Below, in pieces: positions 1 to 13,600 of a stretch of DNA of 64,000 nt. Under the pieces are notes generated by a model, which had not been told where the DNA came from, did not search any database, and worked only from the letters and a program-made list of their open reading frames with translations. The translations under genes and the position numbers were made by a program. Location of the stretch: NCBI GenBank assembly GCA_040954595.2, contig CM082579.2, positions 10,974,001 through 11,038,000 on the forward strand, in the 5' to 3' direction. The number at the start of each line of letters is the position of its first letter. Position 1 is the stretch's first letter. The stretch comes from Balanoglossus misakiensis. Taxonomy: Eukaryota; Hemichordata.

Positions 1-1120
1 AACTTTTCCAAATTGAAGCTTAGTAATTGACTCAAAGCCATACTTTTGCCCGGAAAAAACTTCGCTTGCCCGAGTATGTTTCCAAGCTTCCGAAGTTGGT
101 CATGCCTTATTTAGCGAAAGTTTGGCATGGTTATTACCCTGGGTTATTACTGCCGAGACGAGATTCAAGACACTGCACAAGGCTATCGTCCCCGATGATG
201 CAACCACCTGAACGTGAAATTAGCAGATAGTGCTATTAATAATATTAAATTACTAATAGCTATACAAAATAACAAAAAATGTTGTTTCTGTAACACCATG
301 GACGTAGAACTAGAATGATTTTGATCGTGTTTTGATGCGGAAGTCAGTCTTGCCGCGAAATTCGCACGTTTACTGATGTAATTAATTAACATAACGATAG
401 CGCGGCGCGAATTTTGAACTAACCATGACGGCGTCCTTAGAAACAAACTTGCTGTAAGTTGGAAATTTGAAAGCATTCACTCATAAGTAAGCCAGTCAGT
501 ACTACGCCAAACCTGACGATGGCGATGATATGCGCTTTGTCACCACGTACACGGTCTCAATACCAAGATTTATGCAGTGGTGAGCGCCGTCGAGTCTATG
601 GTAGATATGCATTGTTTGCTGCAGTGGTAGGAAGGTGAATTTTTATGCAGGTTTCATTACGAAATGTTTCCTTGATGTACAGGAGTTGAGATATTTGTAC
701 AAATAGCCGACGAATTTTAAAACTGCCTGTTTACTTCGCATGTACGTCACCGGGGTACGTCAACATCAGTCACCTGCACTTAATTATATACTGCGTTGCG
801 CTAGTCTGTTCCTCGTCGCGTTTGTCTGTTTGGTGATGTCTCAGAAACTATGAATATACACATACATATTCTATGTATGTTAGTAGGCTTTGAAACTCCC
901 TTTAATCAGAAATGTCGAAGGAATTTGGCGAACAACCTAAGCTCCTTTACGCGGATACGGGACCGGGGAACCAGACGCCATAATATTTGAAATGACGCCA
1001 TTGTGATGTCAAGAATGTGCGAAATCCGTCCAAATGAAAATATTTAGTGAAATATATTTTATTAAGTGTTGTTATTAGTAATCTGGGTCATTACTGCACT
1101 ATTCGGGTGCAAGTTCAACA

Positions 1121-1195
1121 ACTGGCCGACTTCTCGTACTGGCCGACTTCTCATACGCGCGTACTGGCCGACTTCTAATCTGGCCAACTTCTCAT
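1121..1195. repeat. Short degenerate tandem repeat (CTGGCCGACTTCT unit)
   Basis: Four copies of a unit reading ctggccgacttct, or one base different, occur within 75 bp, separated by short variable spacers. No coding or RNA role is visible. It looks like a decayed local amplification. Confidence 0.7.
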
Positions 1196-1682
1196 GTATT
1201 CGGTAAACACTCATTTCGTTTATACTTAACCAAGTTAAAGCGTCCGAAACGACAATTCATCTAACTCCTTTAACTCTATTTCTGTACTATTGGTTTCTCC
1301 TCATGATTACGGCCAGAAGTCTCAAGTAGTTGGCTCCAGCAGAGAAAACTTTTCGAATCACGCTGCATACGCGTCCGGGTTAACTCGCGCATGCGCGTTG
1401 CGTTTGTACAGCGTCGGCGGAAAAAGTGGCCTAGCTATGACCTTTTTTGTTAACCCATGGAGATAAAACTATGTTGTGATTGCCGATGCGGTGAAACGTA
1501 TTGAATGTCAATGTTGTCTGCCTGTACGACTAGTCTGGTCCCCGGCCCCTATCCCACCGCTGGCTGCACCAGACAATTCGAGGTTCTGTAATTTCAAACA
1601 CTAGAGGGCGTTGTCTGAACCCGGCTGTGCAATGCCTCGTGGATAAAGTACAGTGGCCCGTATATGACAGCATAAATCTCTA

Positions 1683-1876
1683 ATTAAGTGGACAGAACTT
1701 TAATTATGCCGGACAAAACTCCTAAATTGATGGACACTACTATAACTTTGTCGGACAAAACTCTCTAAATTTGTCAGACACAACTCTCAAATTGATAGAC
1801 ACAACTCTAATTTCGCCTGACACAGCCCTTTATTTGTTGGACACAACTCTAATTTTGATAGGCGCAACTTTCAGAG
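1683..1876. repeat. Degenerate ~26-bp tandem repeat
   Basis: About seven copies of a unit resembling ttgncggacacaactctaa occur head to tail with a period of roughly 25-27 bp. Each copy has several substitutions. The array is too diverged to be recent and has no open frame. Confidence 0.7.
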
Positions 1877-2407
1877 CACCCTGGCGTCAGCGTTCTCGCT
1901 GGATACACCAGAGCGCCCTCTAGTATAATCATGTCGTTGATGTATTTAGGGAGCTTTCAATTAATTTCAATTAGTAGGGGTGGGTCGGGAGTGGGCGTAC
2001 ATAAGAGTGTAACATCTCCGGGAATATCGTCATTTTTATTGGAAAAATGCAAAAAGCTTTGATTCAACAATGCCAATACACTCATAGACTGTGTTAAGCA
2101 AAAAAGTGCTAGTGGTTCTTTGAGGTTCAAACAAGAAATTGGCATAGCTATGCAGAAAACAAAACTAGCAGAAACGGTAATAATAGAAGTTTATTGTAAA
2201 AATGTTGGTGTTAGTCACAGTTAATATAATGTCAAGTATGATGGTGCTATTGTTGTATTAATTGAACAAAATTAACATTATAACACGAATGGAGGAATTC
2301 GGGAAACTTTTCTGTAACTAAAATGTGTGGAAATCTCAGTTGTATTTCGGAGTCACTGTCACTGTATTTGTCATTTTGTTATGTTCAAAAATTTACAAAT
2401 TCACAAT

Positions 2408-2413
2408 TTTATT
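2408..2413 (-). terminator. Candidate polyadenylation signal of the teneurin-type gene
   Basis: TTTATT on the plus strand reads AATAAA on the minus strand, about 235 bp past the stop codon of the teneurin-type gene. A second TTTATT lies near 2190. Position and motif fit; actual use is inferred. Confidence 0.45.
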
Positions 2414-2647
2414 CGTATGCAATCATTCAAAATATACTTTCAACCATGTTTTATGACAAAAGGTTTTTATCTGGATAAACATACATTGTATTACTAAATT
2501 GGTCACGCGGCAATGGCATATTTCTATGTAATTTTCGATTCATCAGTATTTGAAAAATTATCTTGAAATATGTTAACTGAAAATTCCATGCAAATGTTAA
2601 GTTGTATGGTGTATTTTTTCGGCGGCGGGTATCAATGCACCAGCAAC

Positions 2648-4663
2648 TTATCGGCCGTAGCATAATTTTGCTCCGATTTTCCCGCTAACCTCTATTTTGG
2701 GGTTCTTTTCTATTTTCTCGGGTTTCAAAACCGTCCCGAAATCACATCCACCAGTTCCACACTTGACACTTGTAGGTCCGTAGCTCCGCTTATAGTTGGC
2801 ACCCCACTCCGTCTTCAAGCAGGGGTTGATTTTCCCTTCGTCCCAGTCAATAGGGTCGACGACCTCGTAGCTGGCATCCACGCTGTGGCTCATCACCCCA
2901 GGAATGTTGATGGAGCCCTCGGCGAAGACTCCCGCCCGAAAGCCTTTCTTCGGGCTCCCCGAGTTCAGCTCGTGCGAGAAACCGCCGACGCCAGCCCCAC
3001 CCTCGACGCAGCCGGACCATCCAGTGTGATCGAAACACAGCTCCGCGCCCCCTCCCCAGCCGTTGTAGTAGCTGAACCCGATACACAACAAGCCCAGAGG
3101 ATCGCGGAGGTTGACGGGGTCGTTGAAGACGTATTGATACAGATTCGGCTGCTGGCTGCTGTACAGACTAGGGTCACGCGACGTCCATCGACCAATGGTC
3201 GCATCGTAGTCTCGGTAATGAAACCTGGTGAGTTTGGTTTTGTCGTCATAAAGGCCCCCAGCGAAGCCAAGTGGTACAAAAAGACTTGGATTGGAGTCTG
3301 AGAGGAGGGCGCCGTACGAATCTCTACGAATCACTTTCAGGACGACCCCACGGGCGTCAAATACAGCGAGTGGGGTACCCAGATGGTCACACATGACGTA
3401 ACTGACGACGTCATCATTAACCATGGCAAAAAGGTGGCCCAGCTGGTTGTAGTACAAGGCGATAACAGTTTCCTCCTCGCCGTGCACGACGTGTGTAACT
3501 CTGAGAGCATTGTTGGGGTCGCCATAGAAATAGCGCACGCTTTCTCCTGTAGCTTCGTCGGAGGTTGAAGTGCGCCTGCCCAAACCATCATACATATATG
3601 TGACGTCATAGAAATCTGGATTGACCGCTTTTTCTAATTCCCCACGTGAGTTGTACGTGAACCGGGCAGTTCCTTTGCTTTTCAGAAAACCATCTTCCGT
3701 GAAGTCATACGGCAGAAGATCCTGCTGCTCGATTCGGTCGTTTTCGTCGTAGATGGCGGTGTGCAGCTGTTCACCTCCCACCCCTCCCCACTGAACGCGA
3801 TTTCCATTGACGTCATACTGGTAATGCTCCGTGTGTCGGCCGTCTTCGATGACGTCAACCAACTGCCCATCAACGTCATACTCGTACTCATTGGTGAAGA
3901 GTTGTTCAGAGCCCAGTTTAACACTTCTCTCCGATATGAGGGAGTCATTGCTGAACTGCAAACTGTACTGGAATTTTTGACTGCCTTGGAAGCTGCAACT
4001 GCTTTCCACAAGGCGGCCATTTTGGTCGTGCGTGTACCTGCAAGAGATGTCTGAATCGGACAGCAATCTCACGTTGGGCGAAGCACTCCCAGCATCAAAA
4101 GCTCCGTACTGGGTTATCTCACCGACCGTGTCGTAGGCGATGTCCGTAACAAAGGTCCGCCCAAACACAACAGAAATGAGTTCCGTGACGAGGAATGCAT
4201 CGTTGTAAGAATACTTGAAACTCGCCACCACGTCTGCCATTTCGAACAGTGTTGCGGCGACGGGGAGAAATCCGTCATAGACGTAGCTGATAGCACTTTC
4301 CAAGTTCCCGTTGCGGTACCGGTTTAGTCTCATCACTCGCTCGCTGTTGTCCGTGTAGAGGAATTCGAGGAACGCCTCGTTGAAGTGGACCCCCGTGGGC
4401 CTTTGCAACTCGTCGTACCAGTGCGACACCTCGCCGACAACGGGGTAAAGAGTCTGGATCATGTCTCCGTCCAGATTGAAAGTTGACATGAACGTCGAGT
4501 GGAGCGACAGAGGCGCTCGGTACGTCTCGTCCCACCCCTTCGGCCGTATTCGGGTGCGCAAGAAGTGCTCGGAACCACCGGGCATCACGATACTTGCCAG
4601 ATTCCCAGCATCGTCGTAACGGAATTCGTAGCTTCGACCACTTGGAAGAATTATCTTAGAAAG
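2648..4663 (-). CDS. Teneurin-type gene: terminal exon with YD repeats, RHS core end and C-terminal tail
   Basis: This single 2,016-nt exon encodes 671 residues. YD repeats run through [48 protein letters not shown] and [15 protein letters not shown]. The conserved RHS core follows: [56 protein letters not shown] and [15 protein letters not shown]. After DPLGL come only about 145 residues, with seven cysteines and Gly-rich strands. In canonical teneurins this place holds a nuclease-like GHH domain and the TCAP peptide; neither is visible here. The acceptor lies behind a (CT)n tract. Confidence 0.92.
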   Translation of the reverse strand, partial: LSKIILPSGRSYEFRYDDAGNLASIVMPGGSEHFLRTRIRPKGWDETYRAPLSLHSTFMSTFNLDGDMIQTLYPVVGEVSHWYDELQRPTGVHFNEAFLEFLYTDNSERVMRLNRYRNGNLESAISYVYDGFLPVAATLFEMADVVASFKYSYNDAFLVTELISVVFGRTFVTDIAYDTVGEITQYGAFDAGSASPNVRLLSDSDISCRYTHDQNGRLVESSCSFQGSQKFQYSLQFSNDSLISERSVKLGSEQLFTNEYEYDVDGQLVDVIEDGRHTEHYQYDVNGNRVQWGGVGGEQLHTAIYDENDRIEQQDLLPYDFTEDGFLKSKGTARFTYNSRGELEKAVNPDFYDVTYMYDGLGRRTSTSDEATGESVRYFYGDPNNALRVTHVVHGEEETVIALYYNQLGHLFAMVNDDVVSYVMCDHLGTPLAVFDARGVVLKVIRRDSYGALLSDSNPSLFVPLGFAGGLYDDKTKLTRFHYRDYDATIGRWTSRDPSLYSSQQPNLYQYVFNDPVNLRDPLGLLCIGFSYYNGWGGGAELCFDHTGWSGCVEGGAGVGGFSHELNSGSPKKGFRAGVFAEGSINIPGVMSHSVDASYEVVDPIDWDEGKINPCLKTEWGANYKRSYGPTSVKCGTGGCDFGTVLKPEKIEKNPKIEVSGKIGAKLCYGR

Positions 4664-7600
4664 CTGGTGGAGAGAGAGAGAGAAATGAATGAAATCTCGA
4701 TAAAGATTCTTCTGTCGCCGTGACTTGCGGCAAATTGACGTCATGAAACTGATGTAGGCCTATGTTTTCACCGAATTTACGTCACATGTATTTATAATAC
4801 CAGATGCGTGGTGGTTCGGCCAACAACACGATCATACACTCGATAACAAACACAATGTCATACTAACATGTTTCAACGCGACCACGATTCTTAGCTGTCC
4901 GGCAATGACCGAATATTTTTTTTTTTTTGGGGGGGGGAGTTAAAATCTAACCAATGCAAGGATCTCAAATTTGAACTCAGCATGACTCACCAATGAACGA
5001 TCAATATATTCATATTTGGTTTCCAAACCGGAACTCTTTAATTCACTGATGACGTTACCATAGATATCCTGAGTCACGTGTCAAGGATAAGAAGTCGCAT
5101 GGTCATGAATTGTTAAACATTTCGCATTAATTCAACGCCAAGTGTGTTTTATCATGTTATGCTAGTAGTCTGCAACAGTTCGACAGCGAAGTGGTGGCTG
5201 CTGCATCAGATTGGCATTCACGTTTCGAATCTGACATCAAAGGATACGTATGTATAATGCTGCCAGAGCTCGCCTTGTGTTCTCCGCATGAACTGGTCCG
5301 ATGTTGCATTGTAGTCGAATACAACGTCTGCCAAGCCAACCGAGGGCCTCTGAATTCTCGTTTCTCTACCATCTTCGTCATAAACTGTCCTTCGTTCACT
5401 GTCAGCAAAAATGCAACGTTAACAGCGCATCAGTACATTTTATGACCACAATCATATGTGTTATAATGCACATAACTATCTTAACATAAACCTATAGTTA
5501 CATGTATTAAAGTACACCAAAAAAAAGCTGAATACAGTCACACATCCAGCCTGAGGCAACCCAAACCGGAAGCATGATTAAAGATGGCTGCCTCTTGCAG
5601 ATGATCTGGCAATTGCATTTGGGTTTAACTGACGCCAGAAGAATTTCTTCCACCCAGTATTTGGCAGTTTGTGAGTTTATTATGGTTCAGTAACAATACC
5701 TTTATGTCGGCAAGCATACTTACACATCACCTCCAAGCACTATTGTAGAAGTTCGATCGTCACGATCATACTCGGAAGTTGAGATCAAGTCTCCATTTAT
5801 CTTTAGAAAGCGAGAAAGGGGAACGTGTAGTTTAATTGTCAAGTCCGTCCGATGTCTGCATGTCAATACATTTCGCCTAATCAAGCTACTAGAAAACCTA
5901 TGAATGCCAATGATCGCCTTTGCTGATTGATTCTTCAGCTGGTTGGGTTACCTTTATGTGTTTCCCAATGGTCAGCACTGTTAGCGGATCGTTCGAGTCG
6001 GACTGCGTGGCGAAATGGTCGACTTCTAATCGTTTGGTCAGACCAGATGGCAATGTGGTGACCGTAGACCCCATCAGAGTAATCTGCGACCCCCATACTG
6101 GATGTGGTGTCTTAGTCTTCAGTGCCTGTTTCGGCCAGATAGACAGTTAAGGTAGAAAGGGTCATATTCACCATAAAGCACATACTTTCCTTGTCAGAGT
6201 ACAAACGAGCAGAAAAGGTTGGGTGTGGGCTACAAAACTCAAAGATATGACAATTATTTTGGGGTAAAATACATGAGAAAAATCTTGCAAATAAATCAAA
6301 CCCAGCTCAGTACAGTATACTTCCACAGAAAAAAATGTCAGGATTTGTCACTAACGAATCTGTACATATTCTTTGGCCAAATCCTCATTTGGAATATGGA
6401 AAACTAAATCGTGAATACACAAGTCATGAGTTATATTACATAGTCGGCAACACATGCCATTGGAATTCAATTTGTCGCTTTAGAACCATTTTTTCGACAT
6501 CTGTGATTAAAACACAACGGTCTGCGAGAGAATGTAGTCTACCTTGGTACCGTCGGCCGACGTGGTGACCGTAGACCCATCCACGAAGTTGCTCAAAACC
6601 TCCTGGGCCACACCGAAAGTGGTTTTGAACGTCTGTTTTAGTTGACCGGACAACGTTTGCGTTTCGGTTATCTGTTGCCTGTTCATTGAAGAGTATCTGA
6701 CCCGACTACTCGACGTAGTGCCCTGGAAATTGCCGTAGAGTTCGCGTCGACCCAGGTTGTCGTACTGCGCAAAGACACGTCCGTTTTCGTCGTACCTGTT
6801 GAATGAACATGTATACCCCCCACATTACACGTCATTTCGTTCATAACTTTATGGGTGATGGCCCTTTCGATTAACGTTTCATGGTAAGCTTGTGTGTGAC
6901 ACAATGGTAATGATAAAATTCAGGGGGCAAATGTGTTATTCAACATCGGTTTCATTGAGCAACAGGCCAGAATGAAGTGAGAAGCTCCAGCCCGGAACTT
7001 ACGCAAGGTATTGTTCGTATCCCTGTGGCGTCGTTATTCCGCGGAGCAATCCGCCATCTTGATATGTAAATCGAGTGTTTCCTTTTTCCGAGTCGGAGAA
7101 GAAGTCGAGAAGACCCTCGGAATTCACCCCAAGTATGGTTCTGACGCCATTGGCCGCCACAAAAGCATGTGGAGTACCATCTGACAGACGCTCGATTGAC
7201 ACAGTGTTGTTATAATTATCGGATATAGCCTAAAAATTCAAGCAAAGTGAACTTGAAACAGTTTTCACTAAGATATTTTCTGGTTACACAGATAAAGGAG
7301 AGCCATATTCACTTGCATGATAAACACAGTGTCAGCGAATTTCCATTGGATGTAGCTCATAAAGTGACACCTGTTTCGACACACCCTGTTTAGTTGCTTG
7401 GTCGAGAGAGAGGTAGTTTTTTCTTTGCATAACAAAAGGCGCTGTCTTTTCAATTAGTTCATTAAAATATTAGACGTTAACCAGATGGTCACCCATATAA
7501 AAGGCATTCTCACAAAAACCACGAGGAACACTTCTCAACACTGCCTGGGAGGAGCACGTCACTCCACATCGCCTTGGGAATTTGGAATCTAACTAGCTGG

Positions 7601-10600
7601 TCCTACAAATTTATCGCGTTGTCTGGAAACGGACTTTGTGAGCAACAAACTTTGTGAGCAACTGAATGACGGACTTTGTCAGCAACGGACTTCTGTGCCT
7701 TGGAGAAACTTGAGTTCGGCCAGGACTTTTGTGGACTCGATAATAACTCCTCGACCAAGCAGGGTAAAAACATAGAACATTTTTTTCCTGTTAGACTTAT
7801 TTTGACCTTAGAAAGCTAATTGTTCAATTACATATTTTGTTGTTGAACTACAAACTCCATTTTGAGCTCCCGGTAATTTCTACCGTAATATACCTAACAC
7901 AATTACTTACATTGAGGGAGCCGTCTTCATTGTAATGGAACTGGTATAACAAGCGATTGTTTTTCAAATCCAGCGTCCTCAAGTGCTGGCCAAGACGGTC
8001 GAAGATAAACACGTTACTAAAAACAAAAAGATCAATATGTTGCCACAAGAAGTCTTTTTTGTGTGTGAAAACAACCATTATTTAGCAGCAGTATGTTAGA
8101 AATTAAGTTTCGTTAAAGTGTATTGGTGTTGCAATATTGAAGCACAGAAATATTTCCGCAGCCTGGAATCTTTAAGTTGCTACGCTCACTCTCGTAGTTG
8201 CATTATTTCTTTCTTAGCCTATACCAGTTTATCACATACGAGTCGGTAAATGCCTTATTACGAGAAATTTAACAAAATAAAGCTCTTTACCTCGGATTTG
8301 GTCCAGGGATGATGTAGTTACCACTTTCTAGGCTTGACGGCAGTTTGATTCTGACGGCCCGGATTCGATAATTTCCTATTAAATTATAACAATGGAAAAT
8401 ATACATTTATACATCGATTTTTAAGACCGATAAAATGATCTGACAATCCTGGAAACACACGGATTATATGATACAGATACAGAGAACGGACTTGTATTAA
8501 CACATTACCAATTGTATCCGTGTGTATTTAACTTATACGGCACATTATTACATGTGTCTTCTACTTGTAGCTATGTTATGACTCTTCAACTTACTTAAAG
8601 CATTAACGGAGTGAAATAAACTGATCATGAACTTTGTTTACTAACTACTAAGTAATATGCGTCTTCATGTTTACGTTCAAAGCAAGAGGGTACATACACC
8701 ACCAATATCCCAGATGGAAACAACTCCATTTCCTCCGAGCCACTTACCCTCATCGGCGACATAAAGAGCCCTCGTTGGCGAGAGAGCAACAGAAGTTGGG
8801 ACGTAGAGCTGGCTGGCTGGAGCAAGAGCTTCGCTGAAACAGTCACAGCTGCTCTGTGCGCAGTCGCACTCGGACCTTTTCCCTGCGAAATGAGTGATCC
8901 CACCGCCTTGAGCAAGTATTCGAATACGATTGATGTAATGATAGTCAGTTTCGCTGATGTAGACGTTACCTGACGCCGAGACTGCAATGCCCTGTACCCG
9001 GAAAAAAGCAAATGTTCAGCATAGTTCTAACTTGCCTTCTGTGACCCCGCCTTTCCTTCGTGTATAGCCACGCTGTTTTCCAGCACGTGTAAAGAATGTT
9101 ATGTTTAAAGACATCACCAAGAAAAGACGTTGACTTCAGTTTTTAACAAGGCGCTACAATTTTACAACACATGTCGAAACGATCACCAATAGACATGTGT
9201 TGCTATACACTGTGCCTGTTATGTCTCGTCAAAAGTGAATATAATATGATCATGTACTTTAAAAATGGTAAATGAATGTCAAAATTTGGTGAAGCTCGTC
9301 AGGAAGACTCACATACGAATGTAACACTTTTGTGCAACGGCCACCCCAAACCAATCTTGGTGACACACGTGAATAGTTAGTTTACATGAAAAGAGTTGAA
9401 AAGAATTTTGTCTTACCCTTGGTGAAATGAGTTTTGTGTCGAGTGCGTTTTCTGTTTCCCTGTCGTCGACTATGATTGGAAAGACAGGGCCCCGGACAGC
9501 TGACCTACCCACGACGGGTCTGACACGTCCTTGTCGACTCAGCTTGAAGATGACGTCACCGTCGACGATATACAGCGTGTCCTCTTCCGGGTGCACGGCA
9601 ATGTCCGTCGGCCACGTGAAACTGATCTCCTTCATTGGCGCGTCGAAGAGGTCACGTGAACGGTTGGTACCTGATTGGCCGACCAGGTTGGTACCTATGT
9701 GAGCTTCGATGACACCGTCGTTGCTGATCTGACGAATTCGCCTGTTGTCGACGAGAAAGATATCGCCATCTTTGCCAACAGCTATTCCTGGGAACCATGA
9801 AATATTAAACAAAATCTGAAACGGTGCATGTAACCACATATTTTCGATTATACCATCCATATTCTAAAGTTCATAGGTCAAATACACAGTGTTTACATGG
9901 ACAGTTGCAAAGACAAACAGTCACAAGACGAAACAGTACAGCACAATCAACATACGCAGACAAAGTCCTGTATGAAGGATAGATATATGGAGTTCCGGCA
10001 AAAAGACCAGGAAGTGATGTCAGGTGTTTCGAAAATAGTATGCTCACCCTGCCCACAACACGTTTCGGATCCCTGGTGCCCTGTATGGTTGAGTGAAGCG
10101 TGGTGTAATCAAAGTCGTCAAAATGTGCAAACCGTCTATAAAATCCGAATTAATTTTACCTTTTGGCATTGTTAGTTTAGCTTTGACAGCAAGTCCACCA
10201 TCACCGCAGCCATCTTCCCATGGTGCACAGCGCTCGCCTGTACCAGCAAACACAGTCTCTTCTCCAGTGGTGGGATCAATTCGCAACACCTGACGCCGTG
10301 CGGGGTCAGACATGTAGAGGGCGCCATCACGTCGACTTGTGGCCAAGTAATATGTATGCCAAGGTCGTGTTTCTCTGCAAAGAAGAACATTCTTTTTCCC
10401 CAGTCTCTTCAGGATAACGAATTTTCGATAAATTTACTTTTAAACAAGTCACAAACCATCCTATATGTATCTATGTATCTTCTTTGGAGATTATAAGCAA
10501 ACTGAATTTAATTTAAATTGGACACGTTTTAGACAAATATAAACAATGTAGGTGGCACATGTTACGTGGAAGGCACAGGTACATACGATAACTGCAGAAT

Positions 10601-13600
10601 AGTCGATACTGTTCCGTTTGGTGCAATTCTCCTGATGAAATTATAGTCACCAAAATAAACACTCCCATCAGGCGCCGTTGCAAGGGCAACAGGAAGACGT
10701 AGCTTGGTTTCTTTGCCAAGTCCTTCACCACATGTCTGATGACAGAAGAAGACAAGAACGCTTAAAAGAAAGTGGTGTGTGACGGGTTCGATGTACAAAT
10801 CAGCGGGCGGTTCTCCGTTAAATGGAACTCCCGAAAAAGACAGCTTTATGATATCAAATGTCATGTACATGGCTGTTGGTGACAAATGACTTACCCTGCA
10901 ATCTATAGTTGCTCTTGTGTCGCTGCCGGCAATGGTTTCTAAAACTGCACTTTGGTCGGTGTAGCTTAGCACGTCGCCAGTCCCCATGTGTAAGGTACCT
11001 GCAATAACATTGATGACTTCACTTTAGAAGAAAGCTGACCCATTTGTTGTATAGGGCACAGAAGGGATGCGAGCTCGCCAAGTCCAAAGGATGTCTACGG
11101 CGAGAGAACTGATGCGTTGAAAGCAGGGCAAAGAAATGTGATATACTGGACAAAGCTCCTCACCCGAGTTGGCGTCGTAACTATGGTGGATGTTCAACGA
11201 CCATCCGGCCAATTCTCCTCCAGCAATTCCCCGAACCACGTCCAACTCTCTGTCCTCCCAGTACACGACACTCCTGTCAGCGCGAGCAACCTGGGTGCGG
11301 GTGTTCGCCTGACTGAAACGATTGAAGCTTCTAGTGAACTCTGACCTCACGGGGTAGTAGACCATCTGGTACTTGTATCCGATCTTCACTGTTAAGGGTG
11401 GACAGTACATGTACGAAGAGATAACTCACATGTATTGACTCAAATGTTTGATTTGCCCACTAACACAGTGTTAAACTATCTTTGAAAAACAAGCCCCGTA
11501 AAGGTTTATGCTCCACCAAGTATTTATTGGCATACGAATACAAAATGGCAGTTGACAATGCGCATTTTCTACTGTCGCAATTCTTGTTCTGATTCATAAC
11601 AGAAAGCGTTTACAGTAACGAGTACTCAATTAAACTTGCTTATTTTATACTATAAATTCATAAAACTACGAATATCGATAAAATATTACATTATCATTTT
11701 GTCATAGACCAATAATTTTGCAAAGTCGGATGTAGTAATACTGTATACATGTAGATGGTATGTTGGATCAAAGATGCTAGTTTGTTTTCAATACCTTTTG
11801 CCTTAACTCCACCTTTCATGGTTCTGCTGTAACCATCTTTTCCATCCCAAGACACCGATTCGGTTACATGAAGCCGTGGCTCGACGTCACGGGTGAACTT
11901 CTTCCCGGCAACCTGTGAGCATCACGTGACAGTAAAAAGAACAATTTCCTTGTGCAGTGGGGGGGGGGATGGCCTTCATGAACACAATTGTGATTTCAAT
12001 AATATGCGTGCAATCTTCAAAGCATGTCACATGTGGGCTGTTATGAACATATCTGAAACAACTGAAATCTAGGGTACAAGTATGTACGAGCTATGTACAC
12101 TGGTCAAGTTTTCTGTTTAAGCACAAATATTGAGCCAGTAACTAATTATTAATTTTGAAATAATTTGTCATGTTCTTGTCCTGTTCCAAATTATAGACTT
12201 GCTCACCGTGACCTCCATGATAACCTTTTCCATGATATCCGGTACGCTGTTTCCTGTCAGTGGCACCTTGATCAGGGTTTTATAACCCGGCTGTCTGTTG
12301 TGATTGTAGACGAGTTGTAGTGCTGTCCCCGGTACTGTCACGGACATGGACCCAGGACTCTGTGGTCATTGAAGGTGAGACGAGGTAAAAATTTATGTTC
12401 GAATGGACAGTCATCGATTTCCGTCAATGCATAATGAACCTTCTGTGTACATGTATATGGCTCACCGTCCTCCACACATTGCATTGGGTCTATTGATCTA
12501 GGACAGGTACCCGCTGAACATGTACCCACCGGACACTTACCCAACGCTAGTGGATAGGAAACGTCGGGGTGACAATTGACCAAAGGACAGTCGTCCTGAT
12601 ACAAACGAGACACCAAAGGTTTTATGGTTGGTTCTAATAACAAGAATATTTCCCACCTTGCTTAAATCCGGTATTTTAAAGCTTCCTCCTGGTTCAAAAG
12701 TTTCGTCAGACCGTCTGGTGCGAATTTCGGTGTCGTTAGAAATTGGTACGCCCGGTAGAGCGGGTCCAAAGTAGCCTGGGTTCACTGTGGTGGGTATACT
12801 GGGGTACTGTGACGCCCACTGTTGTGTGGGTACCACAACGGGTGTGGTCGGTAGAGAGACACCGGGAGACGGCGGTTGACCGGGTGATGCCGGAACGCCA
12901 GGGACGGGTGGGACATTGGGTACGCTGGGGATGATGGGTATGCGAGGGATTTGTGGTGGGGACACGCTACCACCACCACCGGGAGTACCTCCTGGACTAC
13001 TGCCACCACCACCTGGACTACTGCCACCACCACCTGGACTACTGCCACCACCACCTGGACTACTGCCACCACCACCTGGATCACCACCACCGTTACCTGG
13101 ATCACCACCACCACCACCTGGATCACCACCACCATTACCTGGATCACCACCACCTTCACCTGGATCACCACCACCTTCACCTGGACCACCACCACCTTCA
13201 CCTGGACCACCACCGCCCTCGCCAGGGCCACCCCCACACGGTTGTGCTGGAGGTGGTGGGCTAGATGGCGGCGTTGTTGAGCCTTCTTCACAATCATCCT
13301 TGGGCGGCTGCTTCCCAGGGTCACATTCTCCCGGCGTACATCCACAATCTGGAGGACCATATGGCCAATTGCAATCCCATGGCGTAAAATGGGGTATGGG
13401 AACTCTCCATAAAGTTTCTCCGGGTGAGTACAAGGTAGCGAGCGTCTGTAATTCTTGTTCATTGAATCCTGAAAATACAAGATTTGACAAGATGAAGTCG
13501 TTTTATGTAGATAATCCAGCAGTAAAAGAAATTGCGAAAGCTTCGGGCAGCGCGGCGCCAACTGTCTGGATTAGTTGTTACATTTTGGTCGTTTGTGTCT

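Larger units (their letters stand above)
1..2407. other. Gene-free stretch beyond the 3' end of the teneurin-type gene
   Basis: I see no convincing coding exon here. Open frames are under 100 codons and none resembles a known family. The stretch holds two degenerate tandem repeats (listed separately) and AT-rich unique sequence. The part nearest the gene is probably 3' untranslated sequence or just downstream of it. Confidence 0.6.

Noticed and set aside
2648-4663. Reading the RHS terminal exon as a bacterial toxin or contaminant
   Set aside because: The exon is joined by consistent splice phases to teneurin domains, including the membrane helix and EGF repeats. The tail shows no recognisable toxin domain.
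10045-10077. A possible small NHL exon between 9787 and 10160
   Set aside because: It has AG and GT flanks, but the exons on either side join directly as [10 protein letters not shown], the conserved blade motif. An insertion here would break it.
12338-12643. A 101-codon cysteine-rich minus-strand frame between the Gly-rich exon and the FN-plug exon
   Set aside because: The exon before it ends in phase 0 and the exon after it starts in phase 0, and they join cleanly as PDLSK-SPGSMSV. The Cys-rich frame cannot be spliced in without a stop or frame break, so it is most likely intron.
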